Of a DNA stretch of 49,204 bases, positions 25,074 to 33,728 are shown in pieces. Positions within the stretch are counted from its first letter, which is position 1. Each line of letters starts with the position of its first letter. The DNA is taken from NCBI GenBank assembly GCA_017938885.1, contig JAGBAS010000008.1, positions 1 to 49,204 on the forward strand, in the 5' to 3' direction. The notes under the pieces were generated by a model. That model made no database searches, was not told the origin of the DNA, and saw only the letters and a list, made by a program, of their open reading frames with translations. The position numbers were made by a program, and so were the translations under genes. This DNA is from Clostridia bacterium. GTDB taxonomy: Bacteria > Bacillota > Clostridia > Oscillospirales > CAG-272.

Positions 25074-27011
25074 TCAAAGCTTACCCAGCAGATCGAAGCC
25101 GGAGGCGAGGAAGGCAGTCAGCTCCTCGGCGGTGAGCTTACGCTGGGACAGAAGGCAGAGGCGGTAGATCTGAGACGCAATCAGCTTGGCCTTGTCGGAG
25201 TCGGATTCACAGAGATCCATGAGCTTGACCGTCAGGGGAGCGGCGGTGTTGACCGTGAGCGTGTAGTCAACGGGATAGGAAGACATGGATCCCATACCGC
25301 CCTGCATGGCGTACATCCGCATCATTTCCTCCATACGGCGGGACTGCTCGGAGACAGTCAGCATGGCGGGGACGGATTCATCCTTCAAAGGCACAAATTT
25401 GACCTCCAACTTCTCGTTTCCGCTGACCTCGCGGTAAAGAGTGGTCAATGCCTCACTTTCAGTGACGTCTCCGTCCTTGGTCAGAGCGGTCACGTCGGCG
25501 TCGATGCGCTGGAAACGGACAGCCTTCTCACCGCTTCCCGCGTAGGATTCATACATCTGCACGAATTGACTGTCGATCAGCTTGTCCAGCACAGCCACAC
25601 GGAAGCCCTCTGCTGCAAACAGAGAGACGTATTGGGCTTGTCCCTCGGGGTCGGAGGTGTAGTATACCACGCGCTCAGACTTCTCGGCAGACTCACGGAT
25701 GGTTCCATCGTCAACTACTTCTGCGGGGGCGAAATACTCCTCGGTCGTGACGTACTTTCCGTCGGTCAGCTTGAACAGCAGAGAATCGCTGACACGGTCG
25801 TAGAACTTACGATCCCGCATACAGGCGTACTCCACAAAGGTCTTGATGCTGTCCCATACTCCCTCGTAGGCCTCGCGCTCATTGAGGCAGAGAGAGTTGA
25901 GCTTGTCGCAGACCTTCTTGACGATGTGGGCCGAAACCTTACTGACATATACGTTATTCTGGAGGTAACTGCGGGAGACGTTCAAGGGAAGCTCGGGGCA
26001 ATCCAGCACACCCTTGAGCATGAGGAGATATTCAGGAATGACCTCACCCACGTTATCGGCTACGAAGACTTGGTTGTAGTAGAGCTTGACCTGACCCTCG
26101 ATGGACTCATACTCGTTGTTCAGACGGGGGAAGTACAGAATGCCCTTGAAATTGAGGGGGTAGTCAGCGTTGATGTGGATGTGGAACAGAGGCTCGCGGT
26201 AGTCGTGGAAGACCTTGCGGTAGAAGTCTTTGTATTCCTCCTCGGTGCATTCCGAGGGAGCCTTCTGCCACAGGGGCGTGGTGTCGTTGATGGGGGTGGG
26301 CTCAGCAGGAGTCTTGGGCTCGGCGTCGGAGTCTCCTTCCGTTTCGGGCTCAGCATCCTCTTGATCTGCATCCACGAAATAGATCTCGGTGGGCATGAAG
26401 GAGCAGTACTTGTCCAGCATATCCCGCACTTTGTAGGCACCCAGATACTCGGCTTCCTCCTCGGTGATATGGAGGATGATATCGGTACCGCGCCCCAGGG
26501 CGTAGGGAGCTTCGGTAAACTCGTAGGCCCCGTTGGTGTCGCAGACCCAGCGGATGGTATCGCCTCCCGTATAGGAGCGAGTCACCACCTCGACGGTATC
26601 GGCGACCATGAAAGCGGAGTAGAAGCCCAGACCAAAGTGACCGATGATGCCCGAGGCGTTGGCCTCCTTCTCGTTTTCGTACTTGCTTACGAAATCCAGA
26701 GCACCTGAAAGAGCAATATTGCCCAGATAGCGGGAGACCTCCTCCTCGGTCATGCCAATACCATTGTCGGATACGGTCAGCGTGCCGGCGGTTTTGTCCA
26801 CCGTGACGGTAATGCGGTACGCCTCATCATCGCCCTCGATCTCACCGAGGGAAATGAGCCGCTTATGCTTGGTTACCGCATCGGCGGCGTTGGAGACCAG
26901 CTCGCGGAGAAAAATATCTTTTTCAGAGTAGAGCCACTTTTTGATAATGGGGAAAATGTGGGCGGTCTCTACAGAAATATCGCCTGCACGGCGGTTGCTT
27001 GCTTGATTCAT
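25074..27011 (-). CDS. htpG: Molecular chaperone HtpG (Hsp90)
   Basis: A 645-residue Hsp90 chaperone that refolds client proteins using ATP. The N-terminal GHKL ATPase has FLRELVSNAADA (Glu37, Asn41), DNGIGM and GHFGLGFYSAFMVAD, and the middle-domain motif SRSYLQNN with the catalytic Arg follows. An acidic insert (residues about 215-245, QEDAEPETEGDSDAEP) links the first two domains, as in many Clostridial HtpG. The C-terminal dimerisation region is complete. The start ATG follows AAGGAGG. A TATAAT on the minus strand at 27047-27052 may be its -10 but has no good -35. Confidence 0.95.
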   Translation of the reverse strand: MNQASNRRAGDISVETAHIFPIIKKWLYSEKDIFLRELVSNAADAVTKHKRLISLGEIEGDDEAYRITVTVDKTAGTLTVSDNGIGMTEEEVSRYLGNIALSGALDFVSKYENEKEANASGIIGHFGLGFYSAFMVADTVEVVTRSYTGGDTIRWVCDTNGAYEFTEAPYALGRGTDIILHITEEEAEYLGAYKVRDMLDKYCSFMPTEIYFVDADQEDAEPETEGDSDAEPKTPAEPTPINDTTPLWQKAPSECTEEEYKDFYRKVFHDYREPLFHIHINADYPLNFKGILYFPRLNNEYESIEGQVKLYYNQVFVADNVGEVIPEYLLMLKGVLDCPELPLNVSRSYLQNNVYVSKVSAHIVKKVCDKLNSLCLNEREAYEGVWDSIKTFVEYACMRDRKFYDRVSDSLLFKLTDGKYVTTEEYFAPAEVVDDGTIRESAEKSERVVYYTSDPEGQAQYVSLFAAEGFRVAVLDKLIDSQFVQMYESYAGSGEKAVRFQRIDADVTALTKDGDVTESEALTTLYREVSGNEKLEVKFVPLKDESVPAMLTVSEQSRRMEEMMRMYAMQGGMGSMSSYPVDYTLTVNTAAPLTVKLMDLCESDSDKAKLIASQIYRLCLLSQRKLTAEELTAFLASGFDLLGKL

Positions 27012-27096
27012 GATGGAATTGCCTCCTTGAAATGCTTGATAACGTAATTATAGTCTTGAATGTAAACCAAATTTGAAATACAGATGAACCGAAGGA

Positions 27097-28557
27097 TCAT
27101 TTCTCCTCTTTCTCGGTGGTGTTACCCTTGGCGGGAGCGTCTTGGTCCGTGCTGACGGAAGCACCGTCAGAGGGCTGATCCTTTTTTCCGATCCGCGCGA
27201 TGGCGGCCAGTACCTTGTCCACGTGGGGCTTGAGACGGGAGTGATCGTACTTATACTTCCAGTGGGCGTGCTCGTAGTACACCTCTTCCTCGGCGTTTCC
27301 GATGGCGCCCTTTCGATAGTAGTGAGTGGTGTCGGTGACCTTACCGCGCTTGCGGAGCCGATCCTCGATGTCCCGCTTGACCAGCTCAATGATGACGGCA
27401 AAGACGGGGACGCCAATAATCATACCGCCCACGCTGAAGAAGCCGCCCATGACCGTGATGGCGACAAGCACGGCCAGAGAGCTGACGCCGGTATTGTTGC
27501 CCTGGATAAGGGGTACCAGGATGTTGCCATCCAGCTGCTGGATCACGATGACCAGTATAATGAACCAGATGAACTTTTCGGGATTCGTGATGAGCACGAT
27601 CAGACCCGAGGGAACGGCACCGATGAAGGGGCCGAAAACGGGGATGATGTTGGTGATGGCGCAGATCGCGGCAATCAGCAGATTATACTGAGAAATGCGG
27701 AAGATGGACAAAAACAGGAACATCAGAACGCCCACGATCAAGGCATCCACCAGAACGCCCTTGAAGAAGCCACCGAAGGTCTTGTCCACAAGAGCCACGA
27801 CCTCGCTGATCTTGTCGTCGTGCTTATCCTTCATGTACGCAGCGCGGAACTTGTTGATCTGAGCAAACCGCTTCTCCTTGGAGGAGAGGATGTAGATGGC
27901 GATGACCAGACCGAGGATGATGTTCATGAAGGTGGAGAAGAGCTTGGAAATGAAGCCCCAGACGTCTCCGATGAGATTGGTGTCAAACACGAAGCTCTGG
28001 AGCTTATTGAGGATCTCGGTCGCCAGATTCTCCACGTCGCCGAACATATCCTCCAGGAAGGCTGTGAATTTCTGCATATCCGAGATGTCCACGTCCAGCT
28101 CGAATTTGTTAATGACCGATTGGATGAAGCTCAGAAGGCCGTTGAGATAATACTCGTAATCGTTGACCAACTGCTTGATGCTGTCGATCAGCTCGGGAAG
28201 GATCATGGCGATGAGGATCGCAACGATACCGAGAAACGTCAGAATGGTGCAGAGAAGTGAAAGACCCGAGCGGAGATTTCCCTTGCTTTTAAGCTTTCGG
28301 AAGACGAAATACTCGTAAAACTTAAATATTGGGTTGCACAGATAGGCAATGATACAACCGATGATGAGGGGGGAGATCACGTCGCCGATACGCTTGAACA
28401 CGTTGGTGAAGCTGTCTACGTTAACGATGCAGTAAGCAATCACAAAGATCACGGCGATCGTACCGAAAAACAGCCAGCGTTTCTGAAAATGGTGATGGTG
28501 ATGGGGCTCCTCGGGGGTGTTCATAGGCTCTTGCGGGTCGACGTGGGGCGCGTTCAT
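27097..28557 (-). CDS. AI-2E family transporter, copy 1
   Basis: A 486-residue protein with about eight transmembrane segments of the AI-2E/PerM permease family. Motifs include SPLIIGCIIAYLCNPIFKFYEYF, the family-typical NIIPVFGPFIGAVPSGLIVL and QQLDGNILVPLIQGNNTGVSSL. The N-terminus has an unusual HHHHH run (residues 20-24). The hydrophilic C-terminus of about 90 residues (HYYRKGAIGNAEEEVYYEH) is shared with the neighbouring copy. Members export varied molecules or act as Na+/H+ antiporters; nothing here proves autoinducer-2 transport. It shares the strand with copy 2, separated by a strong hairpin. Confidence 0.9.
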   Translation of the reverse strand: MNAPHVDPQEPMNTPEEPHHHHHFQKRWLFFGTIAVIFVIAYCIVNVDSFTNVFKRIGDVISPLIIGCIIAYLCNPIFKFYEYFVFRKLKSKGNLRSGLSLLCTILTFLGIVAILIAMILPELIDSIKQLVNDYEYYLNGLLSFIQSVINKFELDVDISDMQKFTAFLEDMFGDVENLATEILNKLQSFVFDTNLIGDVWGFISKLFSTFMNIILGLVIAIYILSSKEKRFAQINKFRAAYMKDKHDDKISEVVALVDKTFGGFFKGVLVDALIVGVLMFLFLSIFRISQYNLLIAAICAITNIIPVFGPFIGAVPSGLIVLITNPEKFIWFIILVIVIQQLDGNILVPLIQGNNTGVSSLAVLVAITVMGGFFSVGGMIIGVPVFAVIIELVKRDIEDRLRKRGKVTDTTHYYRKGAIGNAEEEVYYEHAHWKYKYDHSRLKPHVDKVLAAIARIGKKDQPSDGASVSTDQDAPAKGNTTEKEEK

Positions 28558-28610
28558 GGAATATGTACCTCCAAATATCAGAATGCTCGGGGTAAAGATT
28601 TACGGATGCA

Positions 28611-28639
28611 ACCGCCACTCGGCTTGGCCGAGTGGCGGT
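28611..28639. terminator. Hairpin between the two AI-2E genes
   Basis: A perfect 12-bp stem (ACCGCCACTCGG with its complement) and a 5-base loop, 10 bases after the stop of copy 2. No clear T-run follows on the minus strand, so it may be an attenuator or an RNA-stability hairpin and not a full terminator. Confidence 0.55.
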
Positions 28640-28649
28640 CAGATCAAAT

Positions 28650-30134
28650 TCAAGTGTCGGTCTTGTCGGTGGGAGCAGGCGGATCGGTGTGATCTTCCTT
28701 CTGACCGTCCGCGGACTTGGCCTGGCGGCCCAGGTGATTGAAGATGCCGTTGCGGAGCCGTTCCACGCGGGGCTTCAGCCTGGAGTGCTCGTAATTGTAG
28801 AGCAGGGAAGCGTGCTCGTAGTAGATATCCTTTTCGGCGTTGCCAACGGCATTGGCAGGATAGTAATCCAGGGTGTCGGTGGGCTCTCCCTTGGCGGTGA
28901 GCCGCTTCTCCAAAAGCCGCTTGATGAGCTCAATGACCACCGCGAAGATGGGCACGCCGATAATCATACCCATAACCCCCCACATGGCCGAGCAAACGGC
29001 GATGGCGATGATGACGCAGAGGGAACTGACACCGGTATTGTCTCCCAGGATCTTGGGGCCGATGATGTTGCCGTCAAGCTGTTGGATGATGAGAACCAGA
29101 ACGAGGAACAAAAAGGCCTTGTCAGGATTGGAGATCAGTACCACGAAGAAGGAGGGGATAGCACCGATGAAGGGGCCGAATACCGGGATGATGTTGGTAA
29201 GCCCGATAAAGGTGGCAATGAGCATATTGTAGGGGGAGACCTCGAAAATGGAAAGCAGGACGAAGGTCAGGATACCAATGACCAGGGAATCCAGGATCTT
29301 GCCGAAAATGAAACCGCCGAAGGTCTTATCGGTGAGCGTAATGAATTCCTCCAGCTTCGCGTCGGTCTTCTCTGCGAACATAGCTTTCCGGAATTTGCGG
29401 AACTGGGCGACCCGTTTTTCCTTGGAGGCAAGGAGATAGAAAGCGATGAACAGACCGATGAACAGGTTTTTGAAGGAATTGAAGAGCTTTAAAAGGATAG
29501 CCCAGGTCTTCTCCACCAGATTGCCGTCGGACACGAACTGCTGTAACTCGTCGAGCAGCTTGGACAGAGCGTTTTCGGCTGAGCCAAAGACGTCGTCGAT
29601 ATAGCCCATGAGTTTATCCACGTCGGAGATATCCACAACGTTGACGGGAAGATTGGCGGTGAGCTTGTTCAGACCCGTTTGCAGCCAGCTCAGCAGGCTG
29701 TTGAGGTAGGTTTCGTAATTGGCGAACAGCTCTGTGATGCTCTCGTAGAGCTGGGGGATCATCATGGCCCCCACCACGGCGACGATGCCAAAAGCGACGA
29801 TGATGGTCAGAAACAGAGAAAGCCCTCTCTTCAAGCTGCCGTTATGCAGCCTTTTGAAGATGCGGTACTCGAAAAACTCCAGAATGGGGTCGCAAAGATA
29901 CGCGATGATGAGACCGATGATGAGGGGAGACAGAATGGACAGGATATACCGGATCACCGCTAAAAGGGGCTCGTGGACGGCGGCCGCAAATAAAAGAAGC
30001 GCGACGATCGTAGCGCAGATATAGAAAACTGTACGCTTCTTATGCTTTTTCCCGTTGATGTTCACAGTCCCGTCGGGTTCCGGAAACGAAGGCTCGGGGG
30101 GCATATGGAAATCGCGGGGATCGTTTGGTTCCAT
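28650..30134 (-). CDS. AI-2E family transporter, copy 2
   Basis: A 494-residue paralogue of the downstream gene, with the same order: SPLIIGLIIAYLCDPILEFFEYR, long periplasmic-type middle, NIIPVFGPFIGAIPSFFVVL, QQLDGNIIGPKILGDNTGVSSL, and a C-terminal YYPANAVGNAEKDIYYEHASLLYNYEHSRLKP tail. The two tails share the GNAE-x-YYEHA-x-YEHSRLKP pattern, so they arose by tandem duplication and both kept an extended cytoplasmic end, which is longer than in typical AI-2E proteins. A promoter lies at 30210-30238 and AAAGGAG precedes the ATG. Confidence 0.9.
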   Translation of the reverse strand: MEPNDPRDFHMPPEPSFPEPDGTVNINGKKHKKRTVFYICATIVALLLFAAAVHEPLLAVIRYILSILSPLIIGLIIAYLCDPILEFFEYRIFKRLHNGSLKRGLSLFLTIIVAFGIVAVVGAMMIPQLYESITELFANYETYLNSLLSWLQTGLNKLTANLPVNVVDISDVDKLMGYIDDVFGSAENALSKLLDELQQFVSDGNLVEKTWAILLKLFNSFKNLFIGLFIAFYLLASKEKRVAQFRKFRKAMFAEKTDAKLEEFITLTDKTFGGFIFGKILDSLVIGILTFVLLSIFEVSPYNMLIATFIGLTNIIPVFGPFIGAIPSFFVVLISNPDKAFLFLVLVLIIQQLDGNIIGPKILGDNTGVSSLCVIIAIAVCSAMWGVMGMIIGVPIFAVVIELIKRLLEKRLTAKGEPTDTLDYYPANAVGNAEKDIYYEHASLLYNYEHSRLKPRVERLRNGIFNHLGRQAKSADGQKEDHTDPPAPTDKTDT

Positions 30135-30209
30135 TTCGAAGGTCTCCTTTCCGACACGACTCGTGTCCGTGCTTCATGAAGCGATAATTGCATAGAATTA
30201 TTCCTATTA

Positions 30210-30238
30210 ATTATATACCATTCGCATCCATTCGTCAA
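30210..30238 (-). promoter_or_regulatory. Sigma-A promoter of the AI-2E transporter genes
   Basis: Minus strand TTGACG, 17 bases, TATAAT, about 70 bases before the start at 30134. It may also serve copy 1 and htpG. Confidence 0.75.
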
Positions 30239-30320
30239 GAGCTTTCGCGGGGTTTTGCGGTCTGTTCATGAAAAATTTCGAAAATTGATACAGTTCGTTG
30301 TGGACTCAGTCCTGCCAGGG

Positions 30321-30352
30321 TCAAAAAAGAAACGCCCCGAAACAGGGCGTTT
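30321..30352 (-). terminator. Terminator of the pckG / lipoprotein genes
   Basis: AAACGCCC and GGGCGTTT form an 8-bp stem. On the minus strand CTTTTTTG follows. Confidence 0.85.
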
Positions 30353-30369
30353 CTGTGGTTTTGCGAAAA

Positions 30370-31569
30370 TTAGGGGGTCTGAGCCTCCTCGGATGCAGAG
30401 GTCTCGCTCTCTGCATCGCCCATCAGAAGCTCCGCGAGGGAGACCTCCCGATACGTGTCAGCATCCTCGGGGGCGGTGATATCAATGCCCGCGCGGTTGA
30501 AGGTGAGGTTGGTGCGGAAAGTCAATTCGACAGGCATATGGGAAGTCAGCTCGGGAACCGTCGAAAGATCCAGCGCGAGCGTAGACGAAGCCTCCGTGAT
30601 AGAGCTGTCGGAATCTGCCGTCAGGGTCAGAGAAACCGCATGATCGGCTTGTTCGCGGAGAAGGGCGACCAGGGCGGCGGCGGTCTCCTCGGTGAAGTCA
30701 GGATTCGTCTTGCACTCGGGCTGTTCAGTGGGCAGGGCAGACAGGATCTCCGCCAGCGTATCCAAGACAGGATCCGAGATGCCCGACAGTACGAAGGTCA
30801 CAGAGCCCGTTTCCGAGGAACGGACGGCACTCACGTGTCTGAAGGCTATTTCGGTGGGAACGGCGGTAAAGGCCTGATGCAAAAGCTCGGAAATATCCCA
30901 ATCCGTTTCGGTAAGAGGCAAATCCTCTGCGGGGACGGCTTTAACGTCGGGTACGGAAACGCCGGGAAGTGCGTGGATAAACCGATCGGTGAATTGCTTC
31001 AGAAGGTTCTCCTTGACCTCGTCAATAGAGACTCCGTCCAGAGGAGCCTTGAGCGCGGTATCCGTACCGTCGTGTAGGTAGAGCACGTTACCCGCCATGA
31101 TGCAGACACCGGTCCCCTCCATGGGGATGGCATAGGAAAGCATCAGCTCTCCGTTGCTGTCAATCGCATAGTGACCCGAAAGGGGGATCACGGTAGTGCC
31201 CGAAAAGCCGAACATATGGGCGGTCAGTTCAGCCTCGGAGGTCATATGGATCTCCACGGGAGCCTGCGCGTCGTCGGCATGGTTTCGGAGGATCTCCTCC
31301 AGAAGGGCGGCCGCCTCTTCTGCGGACAGTGTTTCGGTTTCTGCCGAGGGGGGGACATCGGTCACATCCTCGGTCACATCTTCGGTACGGCTTTCGGACT
31401 CGGTGACGGAGTCGGTAACGGGCTCGGTGGAAAGCTCATCCTCCGAGGTCACGACGGTCAATCCGTCCACGGTATCGGGCAATTCAAATAGGGGCATATC
31501 GGCCTCGTCGCATCCCGTAGCGGTCAGCAGCAGAGCTGACAGCAGGATGGGGAAGAGCCACTTTTTCAT
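30370..31569 (-). CDS. Lipoprotein of unknown function
   Basis: A 399-residue predicted lipoprotein, with signal peptide MKKWLFPILLSALLLTATGC and lipobox TGC at Cys20. A Thr/Glu/Ser-rich linker (about residues 45-85) follows. The rest alternates beta-like strands and helices, in the style of LolA/LppX-like surface lipoproteins (LTAHMFGFSG...GHYAIDSNGELMLSYAIP...GNVLYLHDG). No domain was assigned with confidence. It follows pckG by 86 bases on the same strand without a visible promoter, so it may be co-transcribed. It is distinct from the lipoprotein family at 40825-47890 but similar in general architecture. Confidence 0.7.
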   Translation of the reverse strand: MKKWLFPILLSALLLTATGCDEADMPLFELPDTVDGLTVVTSEDELSTEPVTDSVTESESRTEDVTEDVTDVPPSAETETLSAEEAAALLEEILRNHADDAQAPVEIHMTSEAELTAHMFGFSGTTVIPLSGHYAIDSNGELMLSYAIPMEGTGVCIMAGNVLYLHDGTDTALKAPLDGVSIDEVKENLLKQFTDRFIHALPGVSVPDVKAVPAEDLPLTETDWDISELLHQAFTAVPTEIAFRHVSAVRSSETGSVTFVLSGISDPVLDTLAEILSALPTEQPECKTNPDFTEETAAALVALLREQADHAVSLTLTADSDSSITEASSTLALDLSTVPELTSHMPVELTFRTNLTFNRAGIDITAPEDADTYREVSLAELLMGDAESETSASEEAQTP

Positions 31570-31655
31570 AGGGAACCTCCTGTCTTTTTCAGCAAAGGCA
31601 GATCACGGAGCGGCGGGCAGAGCCTACCGCCCCGCGATGGTGTAATGAAAGGGTA

Positions 31656-33455
31656 TTACTTGGCGGCCTTCAGGCGGGCTTCCAGAGCGGCCAGCTCGTC
31701 GTACATGGTATTGGGAACGGCAGAACCGACCTGCGCGTAGAACTCCTTGATGTTGTCGATATCGGCCAGCCAGGAATCCACGTCCACGGTGAGCAGATCG
31801 CGGATGGTGTCCGGAGTGATGTCCTCCAGGCCCTCGATCATGATGTCCTCAGCCTTGGGCACGTAGCCGATGGGGGTGATGTCGGCGTCCACCTTGCCCT
31901 CGCAGCGAGCCAGGATCCAGAGCAGGACGCGCATATTGTCGCCGAAACCGGGCCAGATGAAGTGACCCTCGTCATCGGTGCGGAACCAGTTGACGTGGAA
32001 GATCTTGGGAGGATTGGGGATGCGGGTGCCCATAGCCAGCCAGTGGTTCCAGTAGTCGCCCATGTTGTAGCCCACGAAGGGACGCATAGCCATGGGATCA
32101 CGGCGAACCACGCCAACGGCGCCGGCGGCGGCGGCAGTGGTCTCGGAGGCCATGATGGAGCCCACGAAGGCACCGTTCTGCCAAGAGGTGGACTGGTACA
32201 CCAGGGGAGCGGTCTTGGCGCGACGGCCGCCGAAAACGATGGCGGACACGGGCACGCCCTTCAGGCTGTTGAACTCGGGAGAGATGCAGGGACAGTTGGC
32301 GGCCAGAGCGGTGAAGCGGGAGTTGGGATGAGCGCCGCAGGTGGACTTATCCTTCTTGTCGTACTTGGTGCAGTCCCAAGGATTGCCCTTCCAGTCGATG
32401 GCGTTGCCGGGCTGGGGAGGATTGTTGTCCAGGCCCTCCCACCAGACGGTGTTGTCGGCGGTGTTGTGCACCACGTTGGTGAAGATGGTGTCGCGCAGGC
32501 AGGTGTGCAGAGCGTTGGGGTTGGACTTCTCGTTGGTACCGGGAGCCACACCGAAGAAGCCGTTCTCGGGGTTTACAGCCCACAGACGGCCGTCCTCGCC
32601 CACGCGGAGCCAGGCGATATCGTCGCCCACGCACTCCACCTCATAGCCCTGCTCGGACAGGAACTTGGGGGGGATCAGCATGGCCAGGTTGGTCTTACCG
32701 CAGGCAGAGGGGAAAGCGGCGGTGACGTACTTCTTCTCGCCGTTGGGATACTTAACACCCAGAATGAGCATATGCTCGGCCATCCAGCCCTCCTTGCGGC
32801 CCAGGTAGGAGGCAATACGCAGAGCGAAGCACTTCTTGCCCAGCAGGACGTTTCCGCCGTAGCCGGAGTTGACCGACATGATGGTGTTGTCCTGAGGGAA
32901 GTGGACGATGTAGCGGTTCTCCTCGTCGATATCGGCGCGGGCGTGGAGACCCTTGATGTAATCGGGGGAGTCGCCCAGAGCCTCCAGGACGTTATTACCC
33001 ACGCGGGTCATGATGAGCATATTCAGCACCACGTAGATGGAGTCGGTCAGCTCGATGCCGTACTTGGCGAAGTCGGAGCCAACGACGCCCATGGAGTAGG
33101 GGATGACGTACATGGTGCGGCCCTTCATGGAGCCGGTGTAGAGCTTATGCAGCTTGGCGTACATCTCGGCGGGATCCATCCAGTTGTTGATGTTACCGGC
33201 CTCCTCCTTGGTGGGGGTGCAAATGTAGGTACGGCCCTCCACGCGGGCGACGTCGTTGACGGCAGTGCGGTGCAGGTAGCAGTTGGGCAGCTTCTCGGGG
33301 TTGAGCTTAATCATCTCGCCGGTGGAGCAAGCCTCGGCGCGCAGAGCCTCTGCCTGCTCGTCGGAGCCGTCAATCCAGACGATACGATCGGGGCAGGTCA
33401 TAGCTGCCATCTCGTCGATCCAATTCAGGACGAACTTGTTGTTGGTAGGGGTCAT
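31656..33455 (-). CDS. pckG: Phosphoenolpyruvate carboxykinase (GTP)
   Basis: A 599-residue enzyme interconverting oxaloacetate and phosphoenolpyruvate with GTP/GDP, for gluconeogenesis or CO2 fixation in anaerobes. The kinase-1 loop and active-site cysteine lie at ACGKTN (251-256), with SVNSGYGGN before it. FGGRRAKTAPLVYQS and DPMAMRPFVGYNMGDY are hallmarks of the GTP type, as is its length; the ATP type is about 540 residues and different in sequence. AAGGAGAG precedes the ATG and a promoter lies at 33529-33557. Many gut Clostridia carry the ATP type instead, so the GTP type is informative about lineage. Confidence 0.95.
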   Translation of the reverse strand: MTPTNNKFVLNWIDEMAAMTCPDRIVWIDGSDEQAEALRAEACSTGEMIKLNPEKLPNCYLHRTAVNDVARVEGRTYICTPTKEEAGNINNWMDPAEMYAKLHKLYTGSMKGRTMYVIPYSMGVVGSDFAKYGIELTDSIYVVLNMLIMTRVGNNVLEALGDSPDYIKGLHARADIDEENRYIVHFPQDNTIMSVNSGYGGNVLLGKKCFALRIASYLGRKEGWMAEHMLILGVKYPNGEKKYVTAAFPSACGKTNLAMLIPPKFLSEQGYEVECVGDDIAWLRVGEDGRLWAVNPENGFFGVAPGTNEKSNPNALHTCLRDTIFTNVVHNTADNTVWWEGLDNNPPQPGNAIDWKGNPWDCTKYDKKDKSTCGAHPNSRFTALAANCPCISPEFNSLKGVPVSAIVFGGRRAKTAPLVYQSTSWQNGAFVGSIMASETTAAAAGAVGVVRRDPMAMRPFVGYNMGDYWNHWLAMGTRIPNPPKIFHVNWFRTDDEGHFIWPGFGDNMRVLLWILARCEGKVDADITPIGYVPKAEDIMIEGLEDITPDTIRDLLTVDVDSWLADIDNIKEFYAQVGSAVPNTMYDELAALEARLKAAK

Positions 33456-33528
33456 GGTGAACTCTCCTTATAACTATTATAAAATTAAACTATATCCATC
33501 GGGATCGGATGGTCTATCATCCTATCCC

Positions 33529-33557
33529 ATGATATATTTTACACTATTTTCTGTCAA
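33529..33557 (-). promoter_or_regulatory. Sigma-A promoter of pckG
   Basis: Minus strand TTGACA, 17 bases, TATCAT. The leader is about 70 bases and carries a small inverted repeat (CCATC/GATGG) of uncertain meaning. Confidence 0.7.
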
Positions 33558-33677
33558 ATTGCAAGGGGTTTTTGAAAGATTACAAAATGTTCACATCCCT
33601 GCCCATAAATCGAAATATTTTTCGGGAGCTGTAAGAAATCACCCTTGAAAAACGGTATAGAATACAGAACCCCGCCC

Positions 33678-33709
33678 GCAAAAAAGCACCGCCCCCAGCG
33701 GAGCGGTGC
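33678..33709 (-). terminator. Terminator of the solute-binding lipoprotein gene
   Basis: GCACCGC and GCGGTGC form a stem, and on the minus strand TTTTTTG follows. Confidence 0.85.
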
Positions 33710-33728
33710 GAAGGTCTTGTCATGCAGA

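Noticed and set aside
24498..26708. 736-codon plus-strand frame across htpG
   Set aside because: It is antisense to htpG and the prephenate-dehydratase-like gene and lacks a start signal.
28611..28639. Certain terminator between the AI-2E genes
   Set aside because: The stem is strong but no T-run follows on the transcribed strand, so it is listed with caution, not as a certain terminator.
31962..33473. 503-codon plus-strand frame opposite pckG
   Set aside because: It is antisense to a certain enzyme gene, with low-complexity Gly/Val/His composition.
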